A DNA stretch of 33,880 nucleotides from Candidatus Pacebacteria bacterium CG10_big_fil_rev_8_21_14_0_10_44_54 (GCA_002772695.1 PFDI01000022.1:45265-79144), one strand, 5' to 3'; shown: positions 1 through 8,367, counted from the stretch's first letter. The notes: generated from the letters alone by a model not told the origin. Numbers and translations: made by a program.

Positions 1-3000
1 ACGTAAATTTGCTCCTTCCTGGTGAGCCTCATCGCTAGCCCTTTTATGGTTGCTCAAAATAGCACTTATAAATAGTGCTACCTCAAACCGCCCCATCGCT
101 GTCACCCTGTTATAGAGCACACGAGAGCGCTCAATGAGAAAGCCCAAGGAAAAATCCTTTGCTATATCAAAACCAAGTAGATATGGATCAACTGCGATGA
201 GTTTATCCAACTCCTTTCGCCTTGTTTCCGAATCTCCGACTGAGTCAAGCACGTGTGCAACTGATCTACGTAAATTATCAGGATCAAGCTGGTCGCCAAA
301 TAACGCTAGCTCGGGATACAGCTGAAAAATGCCAGCTGCAAATGAAGCGTGCGGCAGACTACTTTCTCCTTTGGCTCCCTGCCAAATACCTCTGCCCGCC
401 AACAGCCTCATGGCTCTTGTCTGTGGTTTTCTAAACATGGCCTTTAAACCTTGAAGCCAACCGTCTGCTTCCGCAGGTTCTTCAGGCGACATGTTTCGCA
501 CCTCACTCCGATCAAGCAGCTTTGTCCTCGGCTGATCAGTTTCACACACAACCGGCTCCAACACATCCCAAGTAAGATCGGCAACTAATGAAGAATTTCC
601 AATTCCAATTCCAACCTGTCTGTGACTATTGGCGCCATGCTCACCAGACTGGCGTAATTGTTCGAGCCATTGGGTGACAGAAAGATCACCAGAGAATCCA
701 AATAATGACACACTATTGATTTTTCCTACATCACCAAGCACAAAGCCAAGTACAGACTCTAACACCATCGCCTGCGAGCTGCATCTGCCCGAGAGAATTC
801 CTTCTTTATCGAGGGTCAGTAGCGAAGAAAGGGGATCGTGTACAGAAAAATCATATTTTCTATTTTGGGTTAAATATCTGAGAACCCTATCAACCTCTCC
901 TATTATTGCCAATTTCTGTTCTCCAGACAGATCAGCTGATTTTGTTGTTCCCACAATTTGAGTGATAGCGCTTTTGGCAGTTAAAATTGGAGAATTTGGC
1001 ACTTCCTTGATGCCAAGGAGCGTTAGTTTCCTCTCGGTTACTGTCTGCAGTCCCGCCACCAACCGAAGTACGTATGCTTGCGAAATTGTCTCTATAATCT
1101 GAAAAAGGTACTCTGTCACAAACTGCTTTGGTACCTCACCAAAAACTGCAATAAATAGCATAAAAATTCCAGAGATTTCTTTCTCGGATATCACCCCCTC
1201 AGCAGAAAAATCCTGGGCAGCCTGCACTGCAGCAGCAAGCTGTTCTGGTGTTTCGATATCTACAAATAATGCAGCCCGGACATCTGCCATTTGTTGAATA
1301 AATATATGAAGCTCTGGAGAAAGCTCGCTGCCTAAAACCGCCTCGAAAGCAGCCATTCCATCTGCAATTGCATCTAAGGTAACCTTTTTTGGTCGCTTCA
1401 TAACTTCTGCAGTCATAAGTTGCACCGCCTCTGGCACCCCTCTCTCTGCAGCAGTGATCTTCATATCTTGTATAAGCGATGCCAGTTCTGTTGACTCAAC
1501 TTTTACTGGTGGCAACTCAACCTCATCCTCTTGGGATTGCAATGGATAGAGTCTGCCATCAGCGCCAAGAAACAATTGGTCTTCCATACCTTGTGGCACA
1601 GCGTCTGCGTGCACGGGTAAGGGCAAATGTTCTTGATCAAAACGAAGTAATTGAGCTACGTCTTTCTGTTGTTCTGCCTGCCAGACAAGCCTTCTTCTAT
1701 GTCTGCCTCGCTCGCTATAACGATCATTGTCGTGAATTTCTAGTCGCTCTCTGTTTGCCCCAAAACGCAACCTGCGAATTATGGCGGCATCCTCACGATA
1801 ACGAAGCTCTTGCACAATCTCAAAAGTATGAGCAATAACTGCTGCATATTGTTCTCTCTGCCAAGCAGGCATCTTTGCACAGAGCACAGTCATATCTTTT
1901 AAGACATGGATCAGGCCACGATCACCGTCTGTTCCCAAACCGAAAGGCGGGTTATCGCCAATAAGTGCAAAATTACCATCTGTTATTTCTTGCTCACCAA
2001 AAATTGTTGCAGCAGTTGCTGCGAGCAACATAAAAGAGTCAAAGTAGTCAAAAATGGCTGATCTTTCGCGAAACAAACTTTCTGTTCGTATTAAGCCTTC
2101 AGGTAGTTTTTCCACAGCAAAAACAATAATGCCGCAACCATCGAGTTTGAGCTGCCAGTCTCTCTGTAGTTGGAAACTTTTAGTTGCTGAGCCATCGGAG
2201 TACATTCGAATAATAAGATCTCTGTAGGCACCAAATACGTCCCCTGGTTCCTCCAATCCAAAGTCATAGCGCCAACGCGCATCACAGAATCCTTTGCAAT
2301 ACTCTGCATCAATCCCTGCTGGGTCATTCGACAAAACTCTTGATCTATCTATCGCGGTGGACGCTTCCAAACCTTGATATCGCTCGTGTCTTTTTGCGCG
2401 TGCTTCTGATAAATCAATTTCATGTTCTTTGGCAAACTGCTCAATCCAGAGCCAAGTTGGATCGCTCATTTGGCGCTCGCCCTCAGCTGGCTGAGGATCA
2501 AAAAAAAGAGATGCCAGCGGAGTGTTATATCTAAGCAACTCTCTTAAGCTATCTTCCTGTCTTGAATCAAATGCCTCACGCAAATCATCGACACTTGGAA
2601 TAGCATCTCCACTAGAACTCCGCCATCCAAGTTCTCTGCTACGCAAAACAGCCAGTGTGGTAAGTTGCCAGATTATTTTCTTACGCAGGTCTATATTGTG
2701 TCTTGGATTAATTGGATCAGGCTCATTCTCATCTTCAGCCCTGTGCGGCGCCTGAGACTCTGATAGGAAGTTGATCAGTTGCTGGCCTACTCTAGCCTCT
2801 CGATCTGTGAGAGTCTCACTGTTTGAAGGTAACCAGTACTCCATATAATCATCGGGCTCAAGTGGTGTATTTGGGAAACTTCCCCATGATCCTCGAGCTT
2901 CACCTGAAGCGTCTAGTATTTTCCTATATGGAAGACTTTCTGTATATGCATGTTGAATTCCGTCTTCGAGTCGGCTCCACTCTGCTATTGCTAGTTCCCA

Positions 3001-3591
3001 ATCTTCTTTTTTGTCGCTCAAGAAAAGACGTATGAAGGCTGCTGCCAATACGTACTTACCATAGTGGTCAAACCCATTCTCAAATATTTGTCTTGCCAAC
3101 TCCAAACTCATTTGTTCTAATTCAGGATCCTGATCGTCTTTCAGTTTCTCATACGTAGTGTAGTTGCTATACGGAAGTGACTGCTGGCTCGAAAAAGGCC
3201 AGCTCAATCTAACTAACTCAGGGCATAAGTTTGGATCCCACTCTGTCCATCTCAAAATAGTGTTGGACGACCTTTTTCTTCTTTGTAAATAGAGAAGCTT
3301 CGCCATTCCATTTGGAATGTTGTCTGGCAGCTCACTTGTTCTCCACTGCTCAAATTGCTTAGCTTCCCATGCTTCTGCTTTCGCTTTTTCAAGATTTTGT
3401 CGTGCCTCTTCATCTGCCCGAAGTCGTTCTCGTTCTCTTTTTCTTTCTGCCTGAAAACTACCATCGTCCGGTAAATCAGCCAGTGCATCATCGTCTGACC
3501 TACCCAATCCCCTGAAAGATGGTCGTACTGGCTTGGGTCGTGGATCTACCAGAAAAGGTGGAGGAAGAGGTACTTCTAATTCGGGCGGCAT
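1..3591 (-). CDS. Very large protein of unknown family, C-terminus beyond window (partial)
   Basis: Reading the minus strand from the ATG at 3591, I checked every codon down to base 1 and found no stop: at least 1,197 codons, with an in-frame TAG just upstream at 3600-3598. The ORF track lists only shadows here, probably because the stop lies outside the window. The N-terminus is proline-rich (about residues 1-30), followed by an Asp-rich stretch and a charged helical or coiled-coil segment (about 50-80, rich in R/E/K/A). The remainder reads as mostly helical and soluble; I see no signal peptide or clear membrane helix. Around residues 930-1010 it has GRCSSQA (C937), SHRQVG (H990) and DLTWD (D1005), the order and spacing of a transglutaminase-like C/H/D triad. 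It starts 39 nt after rtpR on the same strand with no clear terminator between, so co-transcription is possible. The only upstream signal is a weak GAGAT. Function unknown; the protease or transglutaminase fold is inference. Confidence 0.85.
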   Translation of the reverse strand, partial: MPPELEVPLPPPFLVDPRPKPVRPSFRGLGRSDDDALADLPDDGSFQAERKRERERLRADEEARQNLEKAKAEAWEAKQFEQWRTSELPDNIPNGMAKLLYLQRRKRSSNTILRWTEWDPNLCPELVRLSWPFSSQQSLPYSNYTTYEKLKDDQDPELEQMSLELARQIFENGFDHYGKYVLAAAFIRLFLSDKKEDWELAIAEWSRLEDGIQHAYTESLPYRKILDASGEARGSWGSFPNTPLEPDDYMEYWLPSNSETLTDREARVGQQLINFLSESQAPHRAEDENEPDPINPRHNIDLRKKIIWQLTTLAVLRSRELGWRSSSGDAIPSVDDLREAFDSRQEDSLRELLRYNTPLASLFFDPQPAEGERQMSDPTWLWIEQFAKEHEIDLSEARAKRHERYQGLEASTAIDRSRVLSNDPAGIDAEYCKGFCDARWRYDFGLEEPGDVFGAYRDLIIRMYSDGSATKSFQLQRDWQLKLDGCGIIVFAVEKLPEGLIRTESLFRERSAIFDYFDSFMLLAATAATIFGEQEITDGNFALIGDNPPFGLGTDGDRGLIHVLKDMTVLCAKMPAWQREQYAAVIAHTFEIVQELRYREDAAIIRRLRFGANRERLEIHDNDRYSERGRHRRRLVWQAEQQKDVAQLLRFDQEHLPLPVHADAVPQGMEDQLFLGADGRLYPLQSQEDEVELPPVKVESTELASLIQDMKITAAERGVPEAVQLMTAEVMKRPKKVTLDAIADGMAAFEAVLGSELSPELHIFIQQMADVRAALFVDIETPEQLAAAVQAAQDFSAEGVISEKEISGIFMLFIAVFGEVPKQFVTEYLFQIIETISQAYVLRLVAGLQTVTERKLTLLGIKEVPNSPILTAKSAITQIVGTTKSADLSGEQKLAIIGEVDRVLRYLTQNRKYDFSVHDPLSSLLTLDKEGILSGRCSSQAMVLESVLGFVLGDVGKINSVSLFGFSGDLSVTQWLEQLRQSGEHGANSHRQVGIGIGNSSLVADLTWDVLEPVVCETDQPRTKLLDRSEVRNMSPEEPAEADGWLQGLKAMFRKPQTRAMRLLAGRGIWQGAKGESSLPHASFAAGIFQLYPELALFGDQLDPDNLRRSVAHVLDSVGDSETRRKELDKLIAVDPYLLGFDIAKDFSLGFLIERSRVLYNRVTAMGRFEVALFISAILSNHKRASDEAHQEGANLR

Positions 3592-3630
3592 ACGAATCTA
3601 TCATCTCAAAAAATCAGTGAGAAAACAAAG

Positions 3631-5829
3631 CTATATCGGACACGCCCCACTCTCACACTGCAGATGCGCATAGTCGATATCTTCAAACAAACTTTCGTCT
3701 TTCTCGATCTCGTCGAGCACGCGCATGAATTCGCTGATGGTGACCGGTTGCTCTGGCTGGTACTCGTAGGCAGTCGCGTCCTGCTGCGGCATGACTGAGC
3801 AGCACTTGATAAGCCCCTGGTATTTCTTGACCATCTCGACGTATTTCTTGAAACTCGTCTTGGTCGGGTTGTACTTGAGCGTGTACGAGACCTGGTTGCC
3901 TGTATCTTCGAGCGGTTTGCCCGCTGTATCGACACCGACAATCCAGTACTTCTCGAGCAACATCAACCATTTGTACTGCTCCTCTGGTGTGGCCTCGGCG
4001 GCGGTGACCAACTCGCCATTCATCCCAAGTCGACAGATCAACGGCTGCGTTGGAAAACCAACTGCAGTCGAACCCTGATAACTCTGGAGCTCTTTGACCG
4101 GATAGCCTTTATCCTTGTATCGTTTTACTTGCGGATCATCACTTCTGTACTGTACCCAACGAATGTACTCGCGCATACTGGGCAAGTGAGCACCCTCTGT
4201 CAGGGCAAATAGTTTGGAGATAGTACCTGACGGCTTGATCGTTGTGTTGGTATGAGGCACCGTTACCTTGAGTTTTTTGGAGTAGGTTGCGGCTTCATCG
4301 ACCACTGCTCGTTTGAAGCGGGCGATGGTATTCCAAAACTCCTGTGACTTTTCCTCATCGATCAAGTCGCGGAAGGCAAAACCATACGTATTCCAGGCAA
4401 ACTCGTGAATACCAGTCATGCCAACACCAATACGGTTGGTACGCTTGACCTCTCTATTGTACAAGCTATCCATATAAGTGTTGACGCGAATAAGGGCACG
4501 AGTAGCAGCGCGAAAGCCTTCTTCGGCATCGTCAAGCGTTGGAGCGTAATACGGCACCACATCGGCAATAACGCAGTAGCCGCCAAGCATATTAAGCGAA
4601 ATCTCGCCACACGGGTTGGGAATCTGCGAGTAGAGTTTGGCGCCGGCATTGCGAGCGAGGTGCGAGAGCATTTTTTCGGTACGCTTGAGTGGCTTGTATT
4701 TTTTGCTTTGGGCGTACTTGCCGTCTTGGTAGCCATCGTACCCTTCGTCGTTTTGGACCAAGCGATGTTGGTTGATAAAACCTGGTTCGCCAGTACCATC
4801 TTCGTAACTAGCCTTGAGGATCATATCGAGCACTTTGCGAGCGTGGCCACTTTTTTGTTTCCAAAATTTCTCGTCAACCGCCACGGAGTTATTGGCACTC
4901 CAGAGGAAGCCTCCTCGCTTAATCGAGATAAAATCAAAAACTTCGGGATCAGTCCAGGTTTTGGTCGCGATACGCGCACTTCGGCGAGCACCACCGACCA
5001 ACACACACTCTGCCAGATAGTGATCGACAAACATAGCTTGTTTCCAGAGTGATAGATCGGCTCCCTTAATAGTAGCTAATTTGTCTATAGAATTCATGAG
5101 TGGCTTGGGACCAGAAGAAGGACGATTCTGCATACCTTTGATCGACTCACCCTTGGCGCGGACTTTGGAAAAATCGAGAATCAGCAAGTCATCTTTAAAC
5201 TTTTTTTCGTACGCCATAATCTCAATCATCTCGATTGCTTGCGCCCATCCCTCACGACTATCTGGTACGTGGAACCAATGAATATTATCACCCTTGCCAT
5301 ACTTATGTTCTGCATCACGGACACTCTCGTCGACACCCCAGACAAAATCGGGGTGATCCGCAGCCATAACACAGCGTACATTGGGCATGTTGTCCCAGTT
5401 GACAACACACATATCGTCGTCGTACGGTCGACCAACGCCAGAGCCATTCATGAGTAAATAAAAAAGCGTGTATGAACTTGATGCGGTACTACAATTGGTG
5501 AAAACTTCCATATTTCTGCCAGGCTGAGTCTTATCACCATGCTGCAAATGCCGACCAGACATGAGCACTGAACCATTGGAAATGTGCTTAGTCAAAAGTT
5601 CTTGCTCCTGCTTGCGGTGAGCTGCAAACGAAGAACCAAGGAGTGCTGTATTGCCCAAAGCTACTCGCTCGGCCACTTCTCGCCATGTTTCCCAACGTTC
5701 TCGCTTGGTAGTTTTGTCGATCACCCGACGCAGATAGGTTCTACGCGCTACAGCCCTACCCATACCACTATCAAGTTTTCTATTGGTGAACTTCATTTTT
5801 ACTTTTGGTAATGCTGCTTTTGGTGACAT
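3631..5829 (-). CDS. rtpR: Monomeric B12-dependent ribonucleoside-triphosphate reductase (class II)
   Basis: Reduces ribonucleoside triphosphates to dNTPs using adenosylcobalamin to form a cysteine thiyl radical. At 732 aa it matches the monomeric Lactobacillus leichmannii type (about 739 aa), not the larger dimeric NrdJ. All expected residues are visible: C113 in TNCST and C419 in GGYCV as the reducing pair, C407 and E409 in NPCGEI as the radical Cys and Glu, and the C-terminal shuttle pair C725/C730 in CESGACPI. GGARRSA and the KPSGT phosphate-binding motif are also present. The start ATG overlaps the nrdR stop (TAATG), indicating translational coupling, and the shared NrdR boxes upstream imply repression when dATP is high. 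The enzyme is oxygen-independent but needs cobalamin; no cobalamin gene is in the window, so salvage is inferred. Confidence 0.97.
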   Translation of the reverse strand: MSPKAALPKVKMKFTNRKLDSGMGRAVARRTYLRRVIDKTTKRERWETWREVAERVALGNTALLGSSFAAHRKQEQELLTKHISNGSVLMSGRHLQHGDKTQPGRNMEVFTNCSTASSSYTLFYLLMNGSGVGRPYDDDMCVVNWDNMPNVRCVMAADHPDFVWGVDESVRDAEHKYGKGDNIHWFHVPDSREGWAQAIEMIEIMAYEKKFKDDLLILDFSKVRAKGESIKGMQNRPSSGPKPLMNSIDKLATIKGADLSLWKQAMFVDHYLAECVLVGGARRSARIATKTWTDPEVFDFISIKRGGFLWSANNSVAVDEKFWKQKSGHARKVLDMILKASYEDGTGEPGFINQHRLVQNDEGYDGYQDGKYAQSKKYKPLKRTEKMLSHLARNAGAKLYSQIPNPCGEISLNMLGGYCVIADVVPYYAPTLDDAEEGFRAATRALIRVNTYMDSLYNREVKRTNRIGVGMTGIHEFAWNTYGFAFRDLIDEEKSQEFWNTIARFKRAVVDEAATYSKKLKVTVPHTNTTIKPSGTISKLFALTEGAHLPSMREYIRWVQYRSDDPQVKRYKDKGYPVKELQSYQGSTAVGFPTQPLICRLGMNGELVTAAEATPEEQYKWLMLLEKYWIVGVDTAGKPLEDTGNQVSYTLKYNPTKTSFKKYVEMVKKYQGLIKCCSVMPQQDATAYEYQPEQPVTISEFMRVLDEIEKDESLFEDIDYAHLQCESGACPI

Positions 5830-6299
5830 TAGGCTCCTTGGGCGGTTGATACTGTCGTTAAACGGTCGAGTTCATTGCGAAAATCTTCGACACTGGCAAA
5901 ATCTCGATATACACTGGCAAAAAGTAGATAGGAGAGCTCATCAAGCTTGCGCAAACGATTGAGCACGAGATTGCCAATCTCCCAACTTTTTACTTCTGCT
6001 GTTTCTTTGCGCCTGAGTCTTCGCTCAACATCATCAAGCAAATCGTTGACGTCGCTCATCGGGATTGGCCGTTTCCAAGTTGCTTTCATAATGCCTCTTT
6101 GCAGTTTTTCTCTCGAAAAATCTTCTTTTGTACCGTCTTTTTTCAATACTTTTAATTCAATACCTTCTATCCGTTCGTAGGTGGTAAAACGCTTCTCACA
6201 CAAACCACACTGCCTGCGACGACGAATAGTTGCCTGGTCTTCTGCCTCACGAGAGTCAACAACACTCGTTTCTGCTGTATCGCAGTACGGACACTTCAT
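5829..6299 (-). CDS. nrdR: Transcriptional repressor NrdR
   Basis: ATP/dATP-sensing repressor of ribonucleotide reductase genes. The N-terminal zinc ribbon is complete (CPYC at residues 3-6 and CGLC about 25 residues later, followed by KRFTTYERIE), then an ATP-cone (VLKKDGTKEDFSREKL onward) to about residue 135. I use the second ATG of the track ORF (6299, 156 aa) because AAGGA lies 6 nt upstream and family members begin MKCPYC; the track start at 6314 adds five residues and has no Shine-Dalgarno. It is the first gene of an operon with rtpR and has two NrdR boxes in its own leader or promoter, so it should autoregulate. Identification is firm. Confidence 0.96.
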   Translation of the reverse strand: MKCPYCDTAETSVVDSREAEDQATIRRRRQCGLCEKRFTTYERIEGIELKVLKKDGTKEDFSREKLQRGIMKATWKRPIPMSDVNDLLDDVERRLRRKETAEVKSWEIGNLVLNRLRKLDELSYLLFASVYRDFASVEDFRNELDRLTTVSTAQGA

Positions 6300-6326
6300 A
6301 TAATCCTTACACATCTAATATGCAAA

Positions 6327-6342
6327 AACACCTTAAGTTGTG
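6327..6342. promoter_or_regulatory. NrdR box 2 (imperfect)
   Basis: AACACCTTAAGTTGTG is a degraded palindrome with the same ACAC...TTGTG arms. Its centre is 33 bp from the centre of box 1, close to the roughly three helical turns known to separate paired NrdR boxes. The pairing is what makes the weaker site credible. Confidence 0.75.
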
Positions 6343-6356
6343 CTTTTACTCTTACT

Positions 6357-6378
6357 GAAACACAATATATTGTGTTTC
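6357..6378. promoter_or_regulatory. NrdR box 1 (perfect palindrome)
   Basis: A 22-bp perfect inverted repeat whose core, ACACAATATATTGTGT, matches the known NrdR-box consensus (acaCwAtATaTwGtgt). It sits 58 nt upstream of the nrdR start. A weak -10-like TATATT (minus strand) lies inside it, so bound NrdR could block RNA polymerase directly. Confidence 0.92.
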
Positions 6379-6397
6379 TCAGTGCTTTCGGAGTAAA

Positions 6398-6426
6398 AGA
6401 ATCTCACATTCTATGGGGAGCGTCAA
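6398..6426 (-). promoter_or_regulatory. Candidate promoter for nrdR-rtpR
   Basis: On the minus strand TTGACG (6426-6421) is followed after 17 nt by GATTCT (6403-6398). The -35 is good and the -10 poor. An alternative -10 is TATATT inside NrdR box 1, with a weak CCGAAA/TCCGAA as -35. I cannot choose between them from sequence. Confidence 0.35.
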
Positions 6427-6441
6427 CTGATATAAAAGAGA

Positions 6442-6972
6442 TCAAATATTCTCATAACGAGAAATGCTCTCAACTAAGATATCGGAAACTGCTTGTTGCT
6501 GGGGAGCAGGAAACACTGCATGCAGTTGTCGCGTTCGTTTGATGTGAGCGCGCAAAGCCCTGTGTAAATAAGCTTGCTTGTCTGGAGAAATTTCTGCATC
6601 TGCCTGTGCCGCATCGAGAGCAAGCAAGAGATAGTGTTGTGATTTTTTGAGCGTACTGACTGCCAACTCTGGCTTATCTTTTTGTAACAACCCGGCGACA
6701 GACTCAAGTCGTTCAAATGCAAGTGAAACTTGTTTGAGATACTTCTGTTTGGACCCGGTCGTAGTGAGCACAACTCTATCAAAGACCATTGCTACCGGAT
6801 ACAACGCATGATCGGGCAACATACGTGAGCCGATGTACAGCGTGGTGTGCTCGGCTGTAGATGCTTCATACGCAAATGGTTGGCTTGCAGCGACAAGCGA
6901 TGTGACCAAGATAGCCAGGCCAAATAAGAGCGCCCCAGTGCAAGAAATTAAACGCAATTTTTTTGATGACAT
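6442..6972 (-). CDS. DUF5667-like secreted or membrane-anchored protein
   Basis: 176 aa. An N-terminal hydrophobic helix at about residues 9-29 serves as signal or anchor, placing the rest outside the membrane. The part after it reads MLPDHALYPVAMVFDRV, the LPD..LYPLK-type opening of the DUF5667 family, followed by long amphipathic helices to the end. The family is common in Patescibacteria and Actinobacteria and has no assigned activity. It has its own promoter (7028-7000) overlapping the end of the CPBP gene, so it need not be co-transcribed with it. No Shine-Dalgarno is seen in the roughly 21-nt leader. Family assignment rests on motif recall. Confidence 0.72.
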   Translation of the reverse strand: MSSKKLRLISCTGALLFGLAILVTSLVAASQPFAYEASTAEHTTLYIGSRMLPDHALYPVAMVFDRVVLTTTGSKQKYLKQVSLAFERLESVAGLLQKDKPELAVSTLKKSQHYLLLALDAAQADAEISPDKQAYLHRALRAHIKRTRQLHAVFPAPQQQAVSDILVESISRYENI

Positions 6973-6999
6973 ATTTTTTTGTCAGTGCTCGAAGTACGG

Positions 7000-7028
7000 A
7001 TTGTAACACCGCAAGACCACATTACCAA
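7000..7028 (-). promoter_or_regulatory. Promoter for the DUF5667-like gene
   Basis: TTGGTA (7028-7023), 17-nt spacer, then TACAAT (7005-7000) preceded by TGT, giving an extended -10. The predicted transcript starts about 21 nt before the ATG. The -35 overlaps the CPBP stop codon. Confidence 0.6.
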
Positions 7029-7705
7029 CCATAACTCAAAAGTACCAAGCCCCAAATCGTCTGACTAAGTACCAATGCATAAGCATTGTTTCGCGCAGCA
7101 AACAAGTAGGCCTGACCAAACGCAAACAAGAATAACAAAAATAATACACCAGATACTGCCCCGATCTCAAAGCGAAGAAAGGCATTGGGGATGTGGAATA
7201 AAACAAAGATTGTGCTGACTAATACTGATTGTTTGGTCAACGACCACTTATGATACTTGTCTTGAATCATAGTCATAGCAAAGCTATAAAATACCAATGT
7301 CTCCCAAAAAGAAGTTATTATTGCCAAAGTGAACTCGCCCCAGAATTCTGGTGCAGCAAAAAGTGGTGTTGCTTGCAAAAGCACCCCCTTGCTGAGAACG
7401 GACAAAATAGCGGCCACAAACCCAAATACGCCTCCAATAGCAATGCCAAGCATAAGACCGCTATACAACTTACTTGGAGCGAAACTTTCGAGTACCCCTT
7501 TGTATCTTGTTATGTTTATAAAAAGCCAGACTGGCACACCAAAAAAAAGCGCTTTACCGATAGATTCATCAAACCAAACAGGAAAATCAAAAAGAGATCG
7601 ATACAACAACCAGAGAATAAAAATGAGTATTACAACAGGAAAAAATGCTATTCGAGCGGCTTTTGGGTACGAGGGGCGAGATTTATTTCTTTTGGGTGAT
7701 GGCAT
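7022..7705 (-). CDS. CPBP-family membrane protein with degenerate protease motifs
   Basis: 227 aa with about six to seven hydrophobic segments after a basic N-terminus. The CPBP (Abi/Rce1-like) family uses EExxxR, FxxxH and a C-terminal H/N motif for intramembrane proteolysis. Here motif 1 reads FWETLVFYSF (E135 kept, the second Glu replaced by Thr, Arg replaced by Tyr). Motif 2 is intact (FVLFH, H171). In the third motif NNAYALVLSQ has Gln where His is expected. It may therefore be inactive or divergent, perhaps a scaffold. The start overlaps the 3' end of the upstream kinase gene by 23 nt and has no Shine-Dalgarno, so translation is probably coupled. The next internal Met (residue 85) is too late to be the start. 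Confidence 0.7.
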   Translation of the reverse strand: MPSPKRNKSRPSYPKAARIAFFPVVILIFILWLLYRSLFDFPVWFDESIGKALFFGVPVWLFINITRYKGVLESFAPSKLYSGLMLGIAIGGVFGFVAAILSVLSKGVLLQATPLFAAPEFWGEFTLAIITSFWETLVFYSFAMTMIQDKYHKWSLTKQSVLVSTIFVLFHIPNAFLRFEIGAVSGVLFLLFLFAFGQAYLFAARNNAYALVLSQTIWGLVLLSYGW

Positions 7706-8309
7706 GCACTACTTGCTCCAGTGAGTCCTGCTGATTGCTCATGTACGTATCTATAACCAAATCGTACAAACCTTGGTGCCAAAAATCAATTGGATCACTC
7801 GGCCTCATAGTACCTGGTTTGACTACCCACTCGTCCCATTGCTGCTTATACATCCGTCGCCATTTTTGAGCATTTACTTCGTAGCGATAATTCATGTTTG
7901 CTATTGCCTCATCAGGTGTCACACCATCCCTATTGACAATACGGTCGACACGAACTGACTTATCGCTACAGCGCATTAAAATTTTCAGAGTGCCAGGAAT
8001 CTGCTGGGCAAGAAAACCTGAAAGCCAAGATTCAAGGATCCAGCGTGATTCTTGTTGCAACTTGGTACGCATGTCCATATCTACTTGCAAATCGAAATCA
8101 TCAGGATACGCACCAGCACTGTGGTGCAATTCACCTTTGACATCTAGCAAGCCCTGCTTCTTGGCAAATTCCCGCATATAACCTCCGCCGTTGTACCCCA
8201 TCCAACCGTCAAATTTGAGGGCTTCGCGCAACGAATCAAGCAGCGTTGTTGAGCCAGATCCTGGCAGACCAGAAATAGTGATGTTGCGATAAAGATATGT
8301 GTCGTGCAT
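7683..8309 (-). CDS. P-loop nucleotide kinase, cytidylate-kinase-like
   Basis: 208 aa from the preferred start. Residues 8-23 give NITISGLPGSGSTTLL, a P-loop lacking the usual Lys (GSGST instead of GxGKT), as known in archaeal CMP kinases and the Cytidylate_kin2 family. Further on there is a DRIVNRD motif and an Arg-rich stretch (NAQKWRRMYK) resembling the kinase lid. It likely phosphorylates a nucleoside monophosphate or a related small molecule; CMP is a guess. A canonical cmk also exists at 15216-15914, so this is not the only CMP-kinase candidate. I moved the start from 8348 to 8309 because a good promoter (8367-8338) puts the transcript start near 8331, downstream of the two earlier ATGs. 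The short leader holds a 6-bp hairpin (8321-8335). Confidence 0.72.
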   Translation of the reverse strand: MHDTYLYRNITISGLPGSGSTTLLDSLREALKFDGWMGYNGGGYMREFAKKQGLLDVKGELHHSAGAYPDDFDLQVDMDMRTKLQQESRWILESWLSGFLAQQIPGTLKILMRCSDKSVRVDRIVNRDGVTPDEAIANMNYRYEVNAQKWRRMYKQQWDEWVVKPGTMRPSDPIDFWHQGLYDLVIDTYMSNQQDSLEQVVHAITQKK

Positions 8310-8337
8310 TAGGTTTCCCTGTCCCAGGGTGGGACGC

Positions 8338-8367
8338 ATTATACGCATACTGCCGCTACTTCCTCAA
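8338..8367 (-). promoter_or_regulatory. Promoter for the kinase/CPBP gene pair
   Basis: TTGAGG (8367-8362), 18-nt spacer, then a perfect TATAAT (8343-8338). It overlaps the stop codon of the upstream HEPN-like gene. The predicted start point near 8331 excludes the first two ATGs of the kinase ORF. Confidence 0.7.

Noticed and set aside
1479-1838. 119-aa plus-strand ORF, and the other short ORFs between 134 and 3491
   Set aside because: All fall inside the uninterrupted minus-strand frame 3591-1.
4405-5052. 215-aa plus-strand ORF
   Set aside because: Lies wholly antisense to rtpR, whose catalytic motifs make that frame certain; no start signal or family features.
7229-7724. Two plus-strand ORFs (156 and 131 aa)
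   Set aside because: Antisense to the CPBP gene, which has coherent membrane topology; neither has a start signal.
8321-8335. Small hairpin GTCCCA-GGG-TGGGAC as a terminator or riboswitch
   Set aside because: Only 6 bp, no U run and too short for a riboswitch; noted only as part of the kinase leader.
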